From a virus, in IMG/VR virus record IMGVR_UViG_3300021961_000744, positions 1-21,340 of that record: 21,340 bases of DNA; one strand, 5' to 3'. This document shows, piece after piece, positions 1 through 7,898 of the stretch (its first letter is position 1; every line of letters begins with the position of its first letter). Made by a program: the position numbers and the translations under genes. The notes beneath the pieces were generated by a model. The model did not search any database. It was not told the DNA's origin and worked only from the letters and a program-made list of their open reading frames with translations.

Positions 1-248
1 TAAAAAAAATGTATTCAGGACAATCTGCTGCTATGGGTTTAACTGATACGAGTTACCCAATAAAAATAGAAAAATTAAATGAATTAAAAATAAAAGAAAT
101 TGAAAAGAGTACGGTAGAAAGTGGTCCACCAAGTGTCATTATGCAAAAAGGTGGTGACTCAATTACAACAAATAACACATATGAAACTAACACATCATCT
201 ATAGGATCAGAAATGACCGATAGACGATTTTTCCATGATATAGGGTAA
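1..248 (+). CDS. C-terminal end of a tail protein, possibly the tape measure (5' end uncertain)
   Basis: The frame is open to the left edge, and the first in-frame ATG at 9 gives only 79 residues, so this may be the tail of a longer gene or a short complete one. The sequence is rich in Thr, Asn and Ser and ends in a TDRRFFHDIG-like tail, which resembles the flexible C-termini of T4-like tail proteins. In T4 the gene directly before gp48 encodes the tape measure/hub protein gp29, so position supports a tape-measure-type identity by inference. A stop-like TAA at 1-3 is in another frame and does not settle the start. The stop overlaps the promoter-like box before the next gene. Confidence 0.45.
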   Translation, partial: KKMYSGQSAAMGLTDTSYPIKIEKLNELKIKEIEKSTVESGPPSVIMQKGGDSITTNNTYETNTSSIGSEMTDRRFFHDIG

Positions 249-254
249 TAAATA
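247..254 (+). promoter_or_regulatory. Candidate late promoter AATAAATA before gp48
   Basis: AATAAATA differs in one base from the T4-like late box TATAAATA. It lies 5 bases before the gp48 ATG, so a transcript from it would be nearly leaderless. The surrounding bases match those before gp25 (see findings). Confidence 0.4.
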
Positions 255-259
255 TTAAT

Positions 260-1372
260 ATGTTTAATTTTAAAAATCCATTCAAAGCATTATCAAATGT
301 AATTAAAACAGGTACAGCTGCTAAAAACATTGCAATGTCAAGCAATTTACCTACTATTAATTCATTATCAAAAGGTGTTATTGATTACAATCCTACAAAC
401 ATAAATTACAATTCAGGTAGCGGTGCTGCTAAATCATCAACAACAGGTTCAAACTTTTTTGTTTATCCTGTTGATAAACAAGACCAAGAGCATTACATAT
501 TATTTGATATTGTACAAAGACAAGACAAAACAACAAGTGGTGGTGGCCATCCAAGTGCAACGACATCATTTGCAAATAATAATGTAGGTGGTGTAAATAA
601 TCCAGGTGCAACTGTACAATCTCAAAGATTGAATACGGTCATCTATGGTGCAAATAGATTTTTTGGTGAAGGTGGAAAACTAGGATTTATACCTACAGGT
701 AAAGGTGCTGAAAGAACAGTGGTCTCTACAATTGCAATTTACATGCCACAGACACTTAAATTTAATTTAGCGGCAGATTATGGACCTGCTGAAATAGGAG
801 CAATTACTGCTTTGGGTCCTGCATTAAAGGATTATTTTAGTTCAGGTTTTGACACTTCTAATTTAGGTTCAATTATTCAACAAGGAGCAAAAACAATAAC
901 AGGATTTTCATCATTTATAACAGGCGGTCTAGGTACAGGTCTCAATGCTGCATTACAAAGAAGAACTGGTATTGCACCAGCAGCGATGACGGAAATGATT
1001 TTCAATGGTATTGACTATAGAAATTTCAGTTTTGAATTTAAACTTACACCAAGATCGAAGAAAGAGTCGGATGTTATAAAAAACATGATAAGAGAATTTA
1101 AACTAGGCATGTTACCAGAACGATATGGCACAGGTAGTATTGCCGCATATAAAATTCCATTTGAATTTGTAATACGATTTATGAAAGGTACCAAGATTAA
1201 TCCTTACTTAGAACAAATAGGTTTATGCGCTTGTACAGGTGTGGATATTGACCATGGAGATAAATTTTCAACTCATACTCATGGTGATCCTGTTACTACT
1301 AATCTTACATTAACATTTAGAGAACTAGAACTAATAGAAAAACAAAGATACAAAGAATTAAACCCTTACTAA
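260..1372 (+). CDS. 48: Baseplate tail tube cap protein, gp48-like
   Basis: This 370-residue protein (T4 gp48 has about 364) should sit on top of the baseplate and cap the start of the tail tube. Recognition rests on the C-terminal half: a FKLTPRS motif near residues 260-266 matches WDLTPRS of T4 gp48, an FVIRFMK segment matches the WMVKNFG region, and TLTFRELELIEKQR at the end matches TLEITMREIITLNR. The N-terminal third is rich in Ser, Asn and Gly and probably flexible. It is followed one base later by gp53, so the two are likely translationally linked. The alternative, the paralogue gp54, fits less well because gp54 lacks this C-terminal arrangement. Confidence 0.85.
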   Translation: MFNFKNPFKALSNVIKTGTAAKNIAMSSNLPTINSLSKGVIDYNPTNINYNSGSGAAKSSTTGSNFFVYPVDKQDQEHYILFDIVQRQDKTTSGGGHPSATTSFANNNVGGVNNPGATVQSQRLNTVIYGANRFFGEGGKLGFIPTGKGAERTVVSTIAIYMPQTLKFNLAADYGPAEIGAITALGPALKDYFSSGFDTSNLGSIIQQGAKTITGFSSFITGGLGTGLNAALQRRTGIAPAAMTEMIFNGIDYRNFSFEFKLTPRSKKESDVIKNMIREFKLGMLPERYGTGSIAAYKIPFEFVIRFMKGTKINPYLEQIGLCACTGVDIDHGDKFSTHTHGDPVTTNLTLTFRELELIEKQRYKELNPY

Positions 1373-1373
1373 T

Positions 1374-1904
1374 ATGGCAGATTATTTTTCATACTTTCCT
1401 AAAATACTTTATGATGCTGCTGGCAACGGCAACTATAAGGTAGTAACTAATCTATTAAATCGTGTTGTTATGAAACAAGGTTTAAAAGATGTGGCAGCTA
1501 TTTTTGACACCGTAAGTGTACAAGGTGAAATGTCACCTGAACATGTTGCTGAAGAATATTATGGCAATCAAAAATATTATTGGGTAATACTATTGTTTAA
1601 TAATATCAAAGATAGATTTTACGATTGGCCTTTACCGCAACAAGATTTTGAAAATTATGTAAACGACAAGTACAGTAATCCAAATGCTGTTCATCATTAT
1701 GAGATAGACCAAGAAAGCGGTGCCACATCATCATTTGATAATTCACATAAAGTACAAGTAAATAGTACCGTATCAGGTGCAACTGCTGTAACAAATTACG
1801 ATTACGAATTAAGAAAACAACAAGACAAAAGTAGAATAAGACTTTTAAAACCAGATTATATTGAATTAGTGGTTGAAGAATTTACAACACTATTAGGTAA
1901 TTAA
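1374..1904 (+). CDS. 53: Baseplate wedge subunit, gp53-like
   Basis: This 176-residue protein is a wedge component that, in T4, clamps neighbouring wedges together around the hub. The N-terminus carries the YFSYFPKI motif (residues 4-11). The central MSPEHVAEEYYGNQKYYWVI stretch (residues 53-72), continuing to FNNIKDRFYDWPLP (75-88), is the LysM-like part typical of gp53. Length is close to the T4 protein. The start is one base after the gp48 stop and the gene ends 3 bases before the hub gene, which points to one operon of contiguous baseplate genes. Confidence 0.92.
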   Translation: MADYFSYFPKILYDAAGNGNYKVVTNLLNRVVMKQGLKDVAAIFDTVSVQGEMSPEHVAEEYYGNQKYYWVILLFNNIKDRFYDWPLPQQDFENYVNDKYSNPNAVHHYEIDQESGATSSFDNSHKVQVNSTVSGATAVTNYDYELRKQQDKSRIRLLKPDYIELVVEEFTTLLGN

Positions 1905-1907
1905 TGA

Positions 1908-3920
1908 ATGAGCGACAAACCAAAATACAAAGATAATGAGTACCGATATCCTGGCGATTTTAGAGCAAAAGAGATTTTACTTTACAGTTACAGTGGTAAC
2001 ATACTAGACATATCCGAATTAACTGCTGTACTAAACATCTATCAAAGCATTGACTCACCATTTATAAGTGGTAATTTAATGTTCTTTGACTCAGTAGGTG
2101 CTACAGATAGTTTGCCAATTATTGGTAATGAATTTTTAGAATTTAAATTAAGAACACCAATAGACGCTGGTTTAGATGAAGAAATAGACGCAAGTAATCA
2201 TCGGTTTCAAGTCTATGAAAAAAAATCAATCAAAACAGCACAAAACGTACAAGCCGTTGGTCTATTTTTTACATCACAAGAAAAAATAAGAAATGAAAGA
2301 TTACGAGTTTCAAAAACTCTATCTGGCACATATTCTGAAATGGTTGAAACCCTTGTAAAAGGCGACAAGACATTATTAAACACCAAGAAAAACTTGTTTG
2401 TAGATCAAACACTAGGCAATTACTCATACACTTTTCCAAATGTAAGACCGATGGATGGTATTATGCAAGTAGCATCCTTATCTGAACCAATTAATTTTAG
2501 AACACCTGATTATTTGTTTTTTGAAAACAATAGAGGTTTTCATTTTAGATGTTTAGAAAGTTTGTATAGAGAAAGTGCTGATAACACACGAACACGACCG
2601 TTTGTTGCTTATTTTGATTTGTTATCTGCCTTTAATGCAAACTTTGGTTCACCTGATGAAGAAACAGCATCACCAATGACCAAACCTTATTCATTTACAT
2701 TTAACAATTCATATGACACATTAACAAATACAAGAACAGGAATGTTTGGTAGTTCAATGTATGCACATGATTTGATTGATAAGAAATTTATTAAAACAAA
2801 TCTATCCTATACAAGTTATTATGACCGTGCATTACACATAGACGCTCCTGATGGTATTGGCAATCGTTATCAAGGCATTATGCCACCAGGTCCAGCTGAC
2901 TTTGATGATGAATATACTGTTAATGATAAAAATGCTGGGTCAACAAATAAAAAACAAGTAGATGATTTAACACTTTCAAAAATGAATCGTCTTGGTGCAG
3001 GTAAACGTAAGTACATGGACGATTATTTTGCTAGAGTGTTTGTATCGCCAAATACACGTCATAATCATATAAGAAATAGTGAAGGTATAGCATCCGATCC
3101 TAGAATAGAACAAAAACAGGCATTATCACAATCAACTAGAGATTACTTTTCCATTATTGTAGATGTGCCAGGTAACTTTACTTACAATGCAGGCGATTTA
3201 GTATGGTGTGAAATACCGTCATACAATGCTGCAATGGCAAACAATGAAACATCATTAACCAGAGAGGGTAAAATAGATCCGTTATTAACAGGTCGTTATT
3301 TAATTAAATCATTACATCATCAAATTGATTTTATGGATCAAAAACACACTACAGCCGTAACCGTAGTACGTAACATATTTGCAAGTGATTTACCAAATGC
3401 AGAAACATTTAAGGCAAATGCACAATTTAGAACAAAACCAGTAGATGTAATAGGGTCAGGTATTGACCTTGCTACACTTAACCCTATGAAAAATCTAAAA
3501 GACTTGAAAATACCGTCACCACAGATAAGTACCGTAGAAGACATTGCTAAGACATTAGGCGTAGATTTGAATACAAGTGACTTAAACGTCAAGGATGCCG
3601 CTAATAAGGCGGTAAATGCCGTTTTAAACAGTACTTCCAATAGGGTATTACAAAACAAATACCTTGCACAGATCAATAGTGCCGTATTAGATAGAAAAAC
3701 AGTAGTAGAAAAGATTGCTCAAAAGGCAAAATTACAACTAGGTGGTATAAACCTTAATGCTGTTGCAAATCTATCAAATTTACAAGGTATGGCAAGAGAT
3801 AGATTAGCAGAGGGTATAAGAGGTAGAGTCAATAACTTTGTTCAATCCTCTATAGTAAGTTTTAAAAACACAAACGTATTTAAGTCTGCTTCAAGTTTTT
3901 TTAAAGGTAAATTCTTCTAG
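1908..3920 (+). CDS. 27: Baseplate central hub protein, gp27-like with C-terminal extension
   Basis: The 670-residue product matches T4 gp27 (391 residues) at several places: an LMFFDS segment followed by PIIGNEFLEFKL (T4: LQFYDS, then MDGNEIIQI), a FTYNAGDLVWCEIP strand (T4: LTPGVKIIF), and YLIKSLHHQIDFMDQKHTTA, similar to YVDEVIHELSNNNSVTH. gp27 forms the trimeric torus that carries the gp5 spike. About 170 residues after roughly position 500 have no T4 counterpart; they are predicted helical and rich in Ala, Asn and Lys, and may contact the spike or tape measure. The ATG at 1908 is chosen over an out-of-frame ATG at 1904. Confidence 0.75.
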   Translation: MSDKPKYKDNEYRYPGDFRAKEILLYSYSGNILDISELTAVLNIYQSIDSPFISGNLMFFDSVGATDSLPIIGNEFLEFKLRTPIDAGLDEEIDASNHRFQVYEKKSIKTAQNVQAVGLFFTSQEKIRNERLRVSKTLSGTYSEMVETLVKGDKTLLNTKKNLFVDQTLGNYSYTFPNVRPMDGIMQVASLSEPINFRTPDYLFFENNRGFHFRCLESLYRESADNTRTRPFVAYFDLLSAFNANFGSPDEETASPMTKPYSFTFNNSYDTLTNTRTGMFGSSMYAHDLIDKKFIKTNLSYTSYYDRALHIDAPDGIGNRYQGIMPPGPADFDDEYTVNDKNAGSTNKKQVDDLTLSKMNRLGAGKRKYMDDYFARVFVSPNTRHNHIRNSEGIASDPRIEQKQALSQSTRDYFSIIVDVPGNFTYNAGDLVWCEIPSYNAAMANNETSLTREGKIDPLLTGRYLIKSLHHQIDFMDQKHTTAVTVVRNIFASDLPNAETFKANAQFRTKPVDVIGSGIDLATLNPMKNLKDLKIPSPQISTVEDIAKTLGVDLNTSDLNVKDAANKAVNAVLNSTSNRVLQNKYLAQINSAVLDRKTVVEKIAQKAKLQLGGINLNAVANLSNLQGMARDRLAEGIRGRVNNFVQSSIVSFKNTNVFKSASSFFKGKFF

Positions 3921-4000
3921 TATGCTCAACGTTTATTGCGAGTTTAGAAAAAATTTTCCATATAAGGGTTAATACGGCCACAAGTAAGGACACAATAGAG

Positions 4001-4022
4001 CAATGTACAAACAATGTAAGAA
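4001..4022 (+). repeat. Imperfect 11-bp tandem repeat upstream of a promoter-like box
   Basis: CAATGTACAAA at 4001-4011 is followed directly by CAATGTAAGAA at 4012-4022, 9 of 11 bases identical. The pair ends 8 bases before AATAAATA. The 150-base gap between the hub gene and the next ORF otherwise shows no convincing terminator or gene. Confidence 0.5.
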
Positions 4023-4030
4023 ATATACTA

Positions 4031-4038
4031 AATAAATA
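4031..4038 (+). promoter_or_regulatory. Candidate late promoter AATAAATA before the spike operon
   Basis: One mismatch to TATAAATA, in an intergenic gap, and preceded by tandem 11-bp repeats. It would drive the small ORF at 4072 and the gp5-like gene. Confidence 0.45.
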
Positions 4039-4071
4039 GAATTCCAAAGAACCAAAGATAATTTGAAACAT

Positions 4072-4287
4072 ATGAAAGAAGAAGATACACTAATTAACGA
4101 AGGCACATTCCAAGAATATGACTACAATAATGAAGACCATGAATGTGAATGGAAACGAGTGCATAGAGGGTGGCCTCCATATAGTGCTTCGCACCGCGGC
4201 GCCTACGCAAATAGTAAAAATACGGATAAATATAAGGAGGTGACCGCTTTAAATACGGCACCTTATGGGAATTTTTTATGGCACTAA
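4072..4287 (+). CDS. Small hypothetical protein upstream of the spike gene
   Basis: ATG at 4072 gives 71 residues; a TTG three codons earlier is also possible but has no better ribosome site. The N-terminal third is acidic, and the rest is rich in Tyr, Asn, Lys and Trp with no motif I recognise. The last 10 bases overlap the start of the gp5-like gene, which favours coupled translation. The second half coincides with an unusually GC-rich, hairpin-prone stretch that may instead be a structured leader, so coding status is uncertain. Confidence 0.4.
   Translation: MKEEDTLINEGTFQEYDYNNEDHECEWKRVHRGWPPYSASHRGAYANSKNTDKYKEVTALNTAPYGNFLWH
4234..4262 (+). promoter_or_regulatory. Strong Shine-Dalgarno followed by a hairpin before gp5
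   Basis: AAGGAGG at 4234-4240 is the strongest ribosome site in the neighbourhood but is 37 bases from the gp5 ATG at 4278. A stem GGTG/CACC plus CCG/CGG with one bulged A (4239-4246 with 4256-4262, loop 4247-4255) lies between them and could shorten the effective distance, as proposed for T4 gene 38. A weaker GGGA at 4267-4270 could serve alone. Confidence 0.4.
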
Positions 4288-5381
4288 CAGATTTTATGGG
4301 GAAAGACGGTTTCATCTGGTTTGCAGGTGTTGTAGAGGACAGACAAGATCCTCTTAAACTTGGCCGTGTTCGAGTACGTTGTTTAGGTTATCACACGGAA
4401 GATAAGAAAGTATTGCCTACTTCAGACTTACCTTGGGCACATCCACTGTTACCTATTACTTCATCAGGCATATCTGGTATTGGCCATACTCCACTTGGTC
4501 TATTAGAAGGCAGTTGGGTGATTGGTTTCTTCCGTGACGCAGATACAAAACAAGACGCAGTAATCCTTGGTTCATTGCCAGGCATACCTACAACTACAGG
4601 TGCAATTAACAAGGCAGAGGGACTTGGTTTTTCAGACCCTAATGGCATTTATCCTAAATACGCAAATGAGAGTGATGTCAATAGACTCGCACGGAATGAC
4701 GCAGATAATGAAAGTATTACACTTACAGCAAGAAAGACCCTACGAAACGCAAATTATACAAACATACCTACGGCAACTATACAGGCCGTATTTGACACAG
4801 CAAGTGAGGGTGATATATGGTCCTTACCAGAAAACACTTACGCTGCTCAATATCCTTATAATCATGTATATGAAACCGAATCAGGTCATCTATTAGAATT
4901 TGACGATACACCAGACAAAGAGCGTATATTGCTTTATCACCACAGTGGTACTGAAACAGAAATTACGGCCGCAGGTACAGTAAATAATATTCATAAAGAC
5001 TCAACCTATACGATAACCGAAAAGAACAACAAGGTCTACATTAAGGGAGACTCTGATGTAACCTTAGGTGGCCGACATAAAGTCATCATTAACGCAGATG
5101 GTGAAACAAATAATCACTATGATATACAGGTCGGCCCTAACGCAAATGTCAATATACAAGTAGATGGTGGGAATGTCAATGTTACCGCATTAACCTCTCA
5201 AAGCGGCCCAAATACAGTAGGTGGGGATATAAACCTATTTGCAGGTAAGAATATTACAATGCAGGCCGTCGGTACATTGTCAATTGCCGCTAATAAGATA
5301 GAAGAGGTATCACAGACAACGACCACAAGAAGTGCTCAAAATGAGTACCATACATACGGTAACCCAATTGACCATAACTAA
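4278..5381 (+). CDS. 5: Baseplate spike protein, gp5-like, without lysozyme domain
   Basis: The 367-residue product should form the trimeric needle below the hub. Residues 11-105 form the OB-fold: GFIWFAGVVEDRQDP, then LGRVRVRCLGYH (28-39), LPWAHPLLPIT, and a GSWVIGFFRDA strand. The C-terminal part (about 240-345) has short alternating Val, Ile, Asn and Gly strands of the kind that build the gp5/VgrG triple-stranded beta-helix. The catalytic lysozyme domain that sits between them in T4 gp5 (575 residues) is absent, as is usual for marine T4-like phages. The linker at about 105-235 has a GHLLEFDDTPDKERI segment common to gp5/VgrG-type needles. It probably works with the gp27-like hub and the PAAR tip protein encoded here. 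Confidence 0.9.
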   Translation: MALTDFMGKDGFIWFAGVVEDRQDPLKLGRVRVRCLGYHTEDKKVLPTSDLPWAHPLLPITSSGISGIGHTPLGLLEGSWVIGFFRDADTKQDAVILGSLPGIPTTTGAINKAEGLGFSDPNGIYPKYANESDVNRLARNDADNESITLTARKTLRNANYTNIPTATIQAVFDTASEGDIWSLPENTYAAQYPYNHVYETESGHLLEFDDTPDKERILLYHHSGTETEITAAGTVNNIHKDSTYTITEKNNKVYIKGDSDVTLGGRHKVIINADGETNNHYDIQVGPNANVNIQVDGGNVNVTALTSQSGPNTVGGDINLFAGKNITMQAVGTLSIAANKIEEVSQTTTTRSAQNEYHTYGNPIDHN

Positions 5382-5433
5382 TCACTATTAAAACTGGCTG
5401 GGCTTTCTAATCTATAAAAGTAGTAAGTAACAT

Positions 5434-5631
5434 ATGAATATAACACGGTCGCAAACTCAAGGCAAAACCATAGCCTTTTATATGAAAATTTTTTTCGTGC
5501 TATTTTTTGTGCTATTAAGTGGATGTGTTAAAGTGTCAATAGCATGTAACGTTAATAATATAGAAGAAATCGCATCCGCGGTCGAAGACTGTAAAGAGAA
5601 TCCTACGATGGGGATTAAGGGTACATTCTAA
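5434..5631 (+). CDS. Small predicted lipoprotein
   Basis: The open frame begins at 5434, but the ATG at 5482 gives a clean 49-residue lipoprotein: MK, a hydrophobic core, and a lipobox LLSGC with the modified Cys at residue 15 of the shorter form. Starting at 5434 adds 16 residues before the signal peptide, which is less likely, though neither start has a strong ribosome site. The mature part is about 35 residues with two further Cys and ends in KGTF. No family is recognised. Small phage lipoproteins can act as outer-membrane spanins or exclude superinfecting phages, but nothing here decides between these. Confidence 0.6.
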   Translation: MNITRSQTQGKTIAFYMKIFFVLFFVLLSGCVKVSIACNVNNIEEIASAVEDCKENPTMGIKGTF

Positions 5632-5675
5632 GGAGTTAAACTTTTATACATAGTTATGTTGAGTCCCAGAAAAAG

Positions 5676-5984
5676 ATGCTAGAGCTAACAGAAAACGCAG
5701 TTAAACGATTATCTTACATAGCAGATAAGGCAGGCACTCGTTATGTGAGATTAGATATTAAGGGTGGTGGATGTGCAGGTTTTAATTATGACTGGTCTAC
5801 TACAGATACAAGGGAAGACAAGGATCTATTGTTTGCTGATGTATTGTTAATATCAAGCGATTTAGAGTTTTACTTGTTAGGTACAGAATTAGATTGGGTA
5901 GAAGATACGTTTAAGGCCGAGTTTGTTATATCGAACCCTAATAGTAAAAGCAGTTGTGGCTGTGGGGAATCGTTTAGTATCTAG
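5676..5984 (+). CDS. A-type iron-sulfur carrier protein, IscA/HesB-like
   Basis: This 102-residue protein belongs to the A-type carriers, which bind Fe-S clusters or iron and pass them to apoproteins. The three invariant cysteines are present: C33 in GGGCAGF and C94 and C96 in SSCGCGESF. The N-terminal LTENAVKRLSYIAD helix and the LRLDIKGGG-like strand fit the family, and the length is normal. IscA-like genes occur repeatedly in marine T4-like phages and are viewed as auxiliary metabolic genes. It lies 44 bases after the lipoprotein gene with only a weak ribosome site; no earlier in-frame ATG exists. Confidence 0.92.
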   Translation: MLELTENAVKRLSYIADKAGTRYVRLDIKGGGCAGFNYDWSTTDTREDKDLLFADVLLISSDLEFYLLGTELDWVEDTFKAEFVISNPNSKSSCGCGESFSI

Positions 5985-6025
5985 CCTATCTTAAAATTTT
6001 TTCGCTAAACTTCGAGTCTAATCTG

Positions 6026-6045
6026 ATGTAAACTGTGCGGTTTTT
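6026..6045 (+). promoter_or_regulatory. Conserved 20-bp element in front of a late promoter, copy 1
   Basis: The element TGTAAACTGTGCGGTTTTT with one extra 5' A abuts TATAAATA. The same element, with one base changed, precedes TATAAATA at 7900. It contains a short AAACT/GGTTT stem with a 4-base loop followed by Ts, so it may be a weak terminator, a promoter element, or both. Confidence 0.55.
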
Positions 6046-6053
6046 TATAAATA
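6046..6053 (+). promoter_or_regulatory. Late promoter TATAAATA
   Basis: Exact match to the T4-like late box in an 87-base intergenic gap, 18 bases before the next ATG. A GAGAGAG ribosome site follows at 6060-6066. Confidence 0.8.
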
Positions 6054-6071
6054 TAGTAAAGAGAGAGATAA

Positions 6072-6452
6072 ATGAGTCGTTCCCATTTAGAACAAGTATT
6101 AGGTACTAAACTTCCGATAGTAGATACAGGTGGTGTCAAAACTGTAAGTATCTCTAGTGGTGTATTAGATATTGATTTTAATTACGGTGTCCATGTCGTA
6201 GCACATGACGCCAATATTACTTCTATTACCTTTTCAAATGTTAAAACAGATTATTCTTCTAAAAATGAAGTCTTAGTTATTTTAACACAAGACATTACAG
6301 GTGGTCGTACAATTACATCTTCAGGTTTTTATACAGCAGGTGGTTTAGGTTTAGATATATCAACAACGGCAAATCATATTAATATGGTCACTTTCTTAAC
6401 GACTGACGGTTCTACATTCTACGGATTTAGTAATGGCAAAAACTTTAGTTAG
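6072..6452 (+). CDS. Tail fibre-like structural protein
   Basis: The 126-residue product is beta-rich and ends in DGSTFYGFSNGKNFS, a C-terminal pattern I associate with small marine phage tail fibre or tip proteins. The body alternates hydrophobic strands (SITFSN, EVLVILTQD, INMVTFLTTD) with Gly/Thr turns and has no signal peptide or catalytic motif. It starts a two-gene unit behind an exact late promoter and has a purine-rich ribosome site, so late virion expression is likely. An assignment to a specific T4 fibre protein is not possible from sequence reading. Confidence 0.6.
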   Translation: MSRSHLEQVLGTKLPIVDTGGVKTVSISSGVLDIDFNYGVHVVAHDANITSITFSNVKTDYSSKNEVLVILTQDITGGRTITSSGFYTAGGLGLDISTTANHINMVTFLTTDGSTFYGFSNGKNFS

Positions 6453-6460
6453 AGGTTATC

Positions 6461-7870
6461 ATGCCAATAGCAATTACTCCCACAACTAGTTACGGAAACA
6501 AAACAGTATCGGGTACTACATCTGCCAACGCACTTGTATTACTAAAAAATCCTTCTTCAGGTCAAGTTGTAGCCACAACAACAGCAGACGGTTCAGGTAA
6601 CTACTCATTTACAGTTTCTAATTCAATACCTTTACAAGTATCGGTACCCTCATCTGTTGACCCACAATTACAAACAACAATAGACATTACTTCACCTGCT
6701 ACGCCGTATTCTGATTTTGGTAATGACCAAGTACCTATGGCGGTTGCAGACTTTCCACAAACAACAGGTTCATCTGCTAGTTATTATATTGGAACACCTA
6801 CAGTATCAATTGTAGATACAACAGGTTCAGGTTCAGGTGCTGAAGTTTCTGTAACTATGGCAAATGTGGGTGACCCTTATGCTAGTTATAGTAGTCGTGT
6901 TATAGATAGTGAATTATATGGTGGTGTGGCAAAACCTTTACGACAATATACAATATCAAAATTAGGTAGTGGTTATGAAACACCTAAAATGAGAATTACA
7001 GGTACACAAGTTTTAAGTACAGGTTTAACACCAGAACAATTAGAAACACAATTAGGTATTACAACAGGATTTACATATAATGGTTTTAACTTTTATACCG
7101 AAGTAAGAACAAGAGATATAAGTTGTATTACAAGACAAATAGGTGTTGTGGGTGTAACAGGTGTTGAACAAGTTTTAGGTTCAGACCATTCTACTTGGGG
7201 AGATTATGGTAATGATTATAGAGGTGGTCGTTGTACAGCGACCTTTCCTGGTGAACAAGATGTTACAGAACCAGCAGATGACAGTTCAGTAGATGGCGCA
7301 ACAGCATTACAAGATTTAAAAAATGTGGTAGATAATGCAAACTATTATAATGGTTCTCAATTAGCGGCCTACTATGCAATTATCTATGGGCAAAATCCAA
7401 ACGATATAACACACACAGGTAATCCAGCTGCACCGTTTAGTGGTGTGCCTTCAAATGCTTTAGATGGTGGTGCTGTATGGGCATATAATCAAAATCCAAA
7501 AATTATTTCAAAACAAGAATTGGATTTATTAAAAGGGTACTTTGGTAGAAAACTTATGGTAGAACCTATATCAAGTATTTTACCTACTACTGCTTTTTGG
7601 AATTCATATACAGCTGCAACAGTTTTGTTAGGTGCTTGGAATCTTGGTCAAGGTGTTTTTCAAACTTCTATTGTAACTGAATTAGTAAGTTTTGTTAGGC
7701 AATATAATGGTGTAGTAATTTCTGATATGTCACAAAGAATTAAACCTATATTAGATAAAATCACAGCAGCTGGTGGTAAAGATTTTAATACACTACAAAC
7801 ACAAACTAATAGTGGACAAAGAGTCTTATGGAATTTTAATGGTACAGAACCAACGAATTCCAATCTTTAA
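6461..7870 (+). CDS. Probable virion protein with an N-terminal Ig-like domain
   Basis: This 469-residue protein begins with a domain of about residues 14-60 (SGTTSANALVLLKNPSSG, then TADGSGNYSFTV) of the bacterial Ig-like type, common in surface-exposed phage proteins. A central TTGSGSGAEVSV plus KLGSGYETP motif recurs in other structural proteins of this window. The C-terminal 200 residues are more helical, with segments such as LLKGYFGRKLMVEP and VTELVSFVRQYNGVV, and match no family I recognise. The gene follows the 126-residue fibre-like gene by 8 bases and shares its late promoter. A decoration, fibre or adhesion role is inferred from composition and context only. Confidence 0.6.
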   Translation: MPIAITPTTSYGNKTVSGTTSANALVLLKNPSSGQVVATTTADGSGNYSFTVSNSIPLQVSVPSSVDPQLQTTIDITSPATPYSDFGNDQVPMAVADFPQTTGSSASYYIGTPTVSIVDTTGSGSGAEVSVTMANVGDPYASYSSRVIDSELYGGVAKPLRQYTISKLGSGYETPKMRITGTQVLSTGLTPEQLETQLGITTGFTYNGFNFYTEVRTRDISCITRQIGVVGVTGVEQVLGSDHSTWGDYGNDYRGGRCTATFPGEQDVTEPADDSSVDGATALQDLKNVVDNANYYNGSQLAAYYAIIYGQNPNDITHTGNPAAPFSGVPSNALDGGAVWAYNQNPKIISKQELDLLKGYFGRKLMVEPISSILPTTAFWNSYTAATVLLGAWNLGQGVFQTSIVTELVSFVRQYNGVVISDMSQRIKPILDKITAAGGKDFNTLQTQTNSGQRVLWNFNGTEPTNSNL

Positions 7871-7878
7871 TTTTCTTA

Positions 7879-7898
7879 ATGTAAACTGTGTGGTTTTT
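7879..7898 (+). promoter_or_regulatory. Conserved 20-bp element in front of a late promoter, copy 2
   Basis: TGTAAACTGTGTGGTTTTT preceded by A, identical to the copy at 6026-6045 except for one base in the predicted loop. It ends one base before TATAAATA. Confidence 0.55.

Noticed and set aside
3922-3972. 16-codon frame right after the hub gene
   Set aside because: Very short, no ribosome site and no recognisable property; likely chance.
5390-5420. Third copy of the 20-bp element and a promoter TATAAAAG after the spike gene
   Set aside because: AAACTGGCTGGGCTTT resembles the element only loosely and TATAAAAG has lost the last bases of the late box; too weak to annotate.
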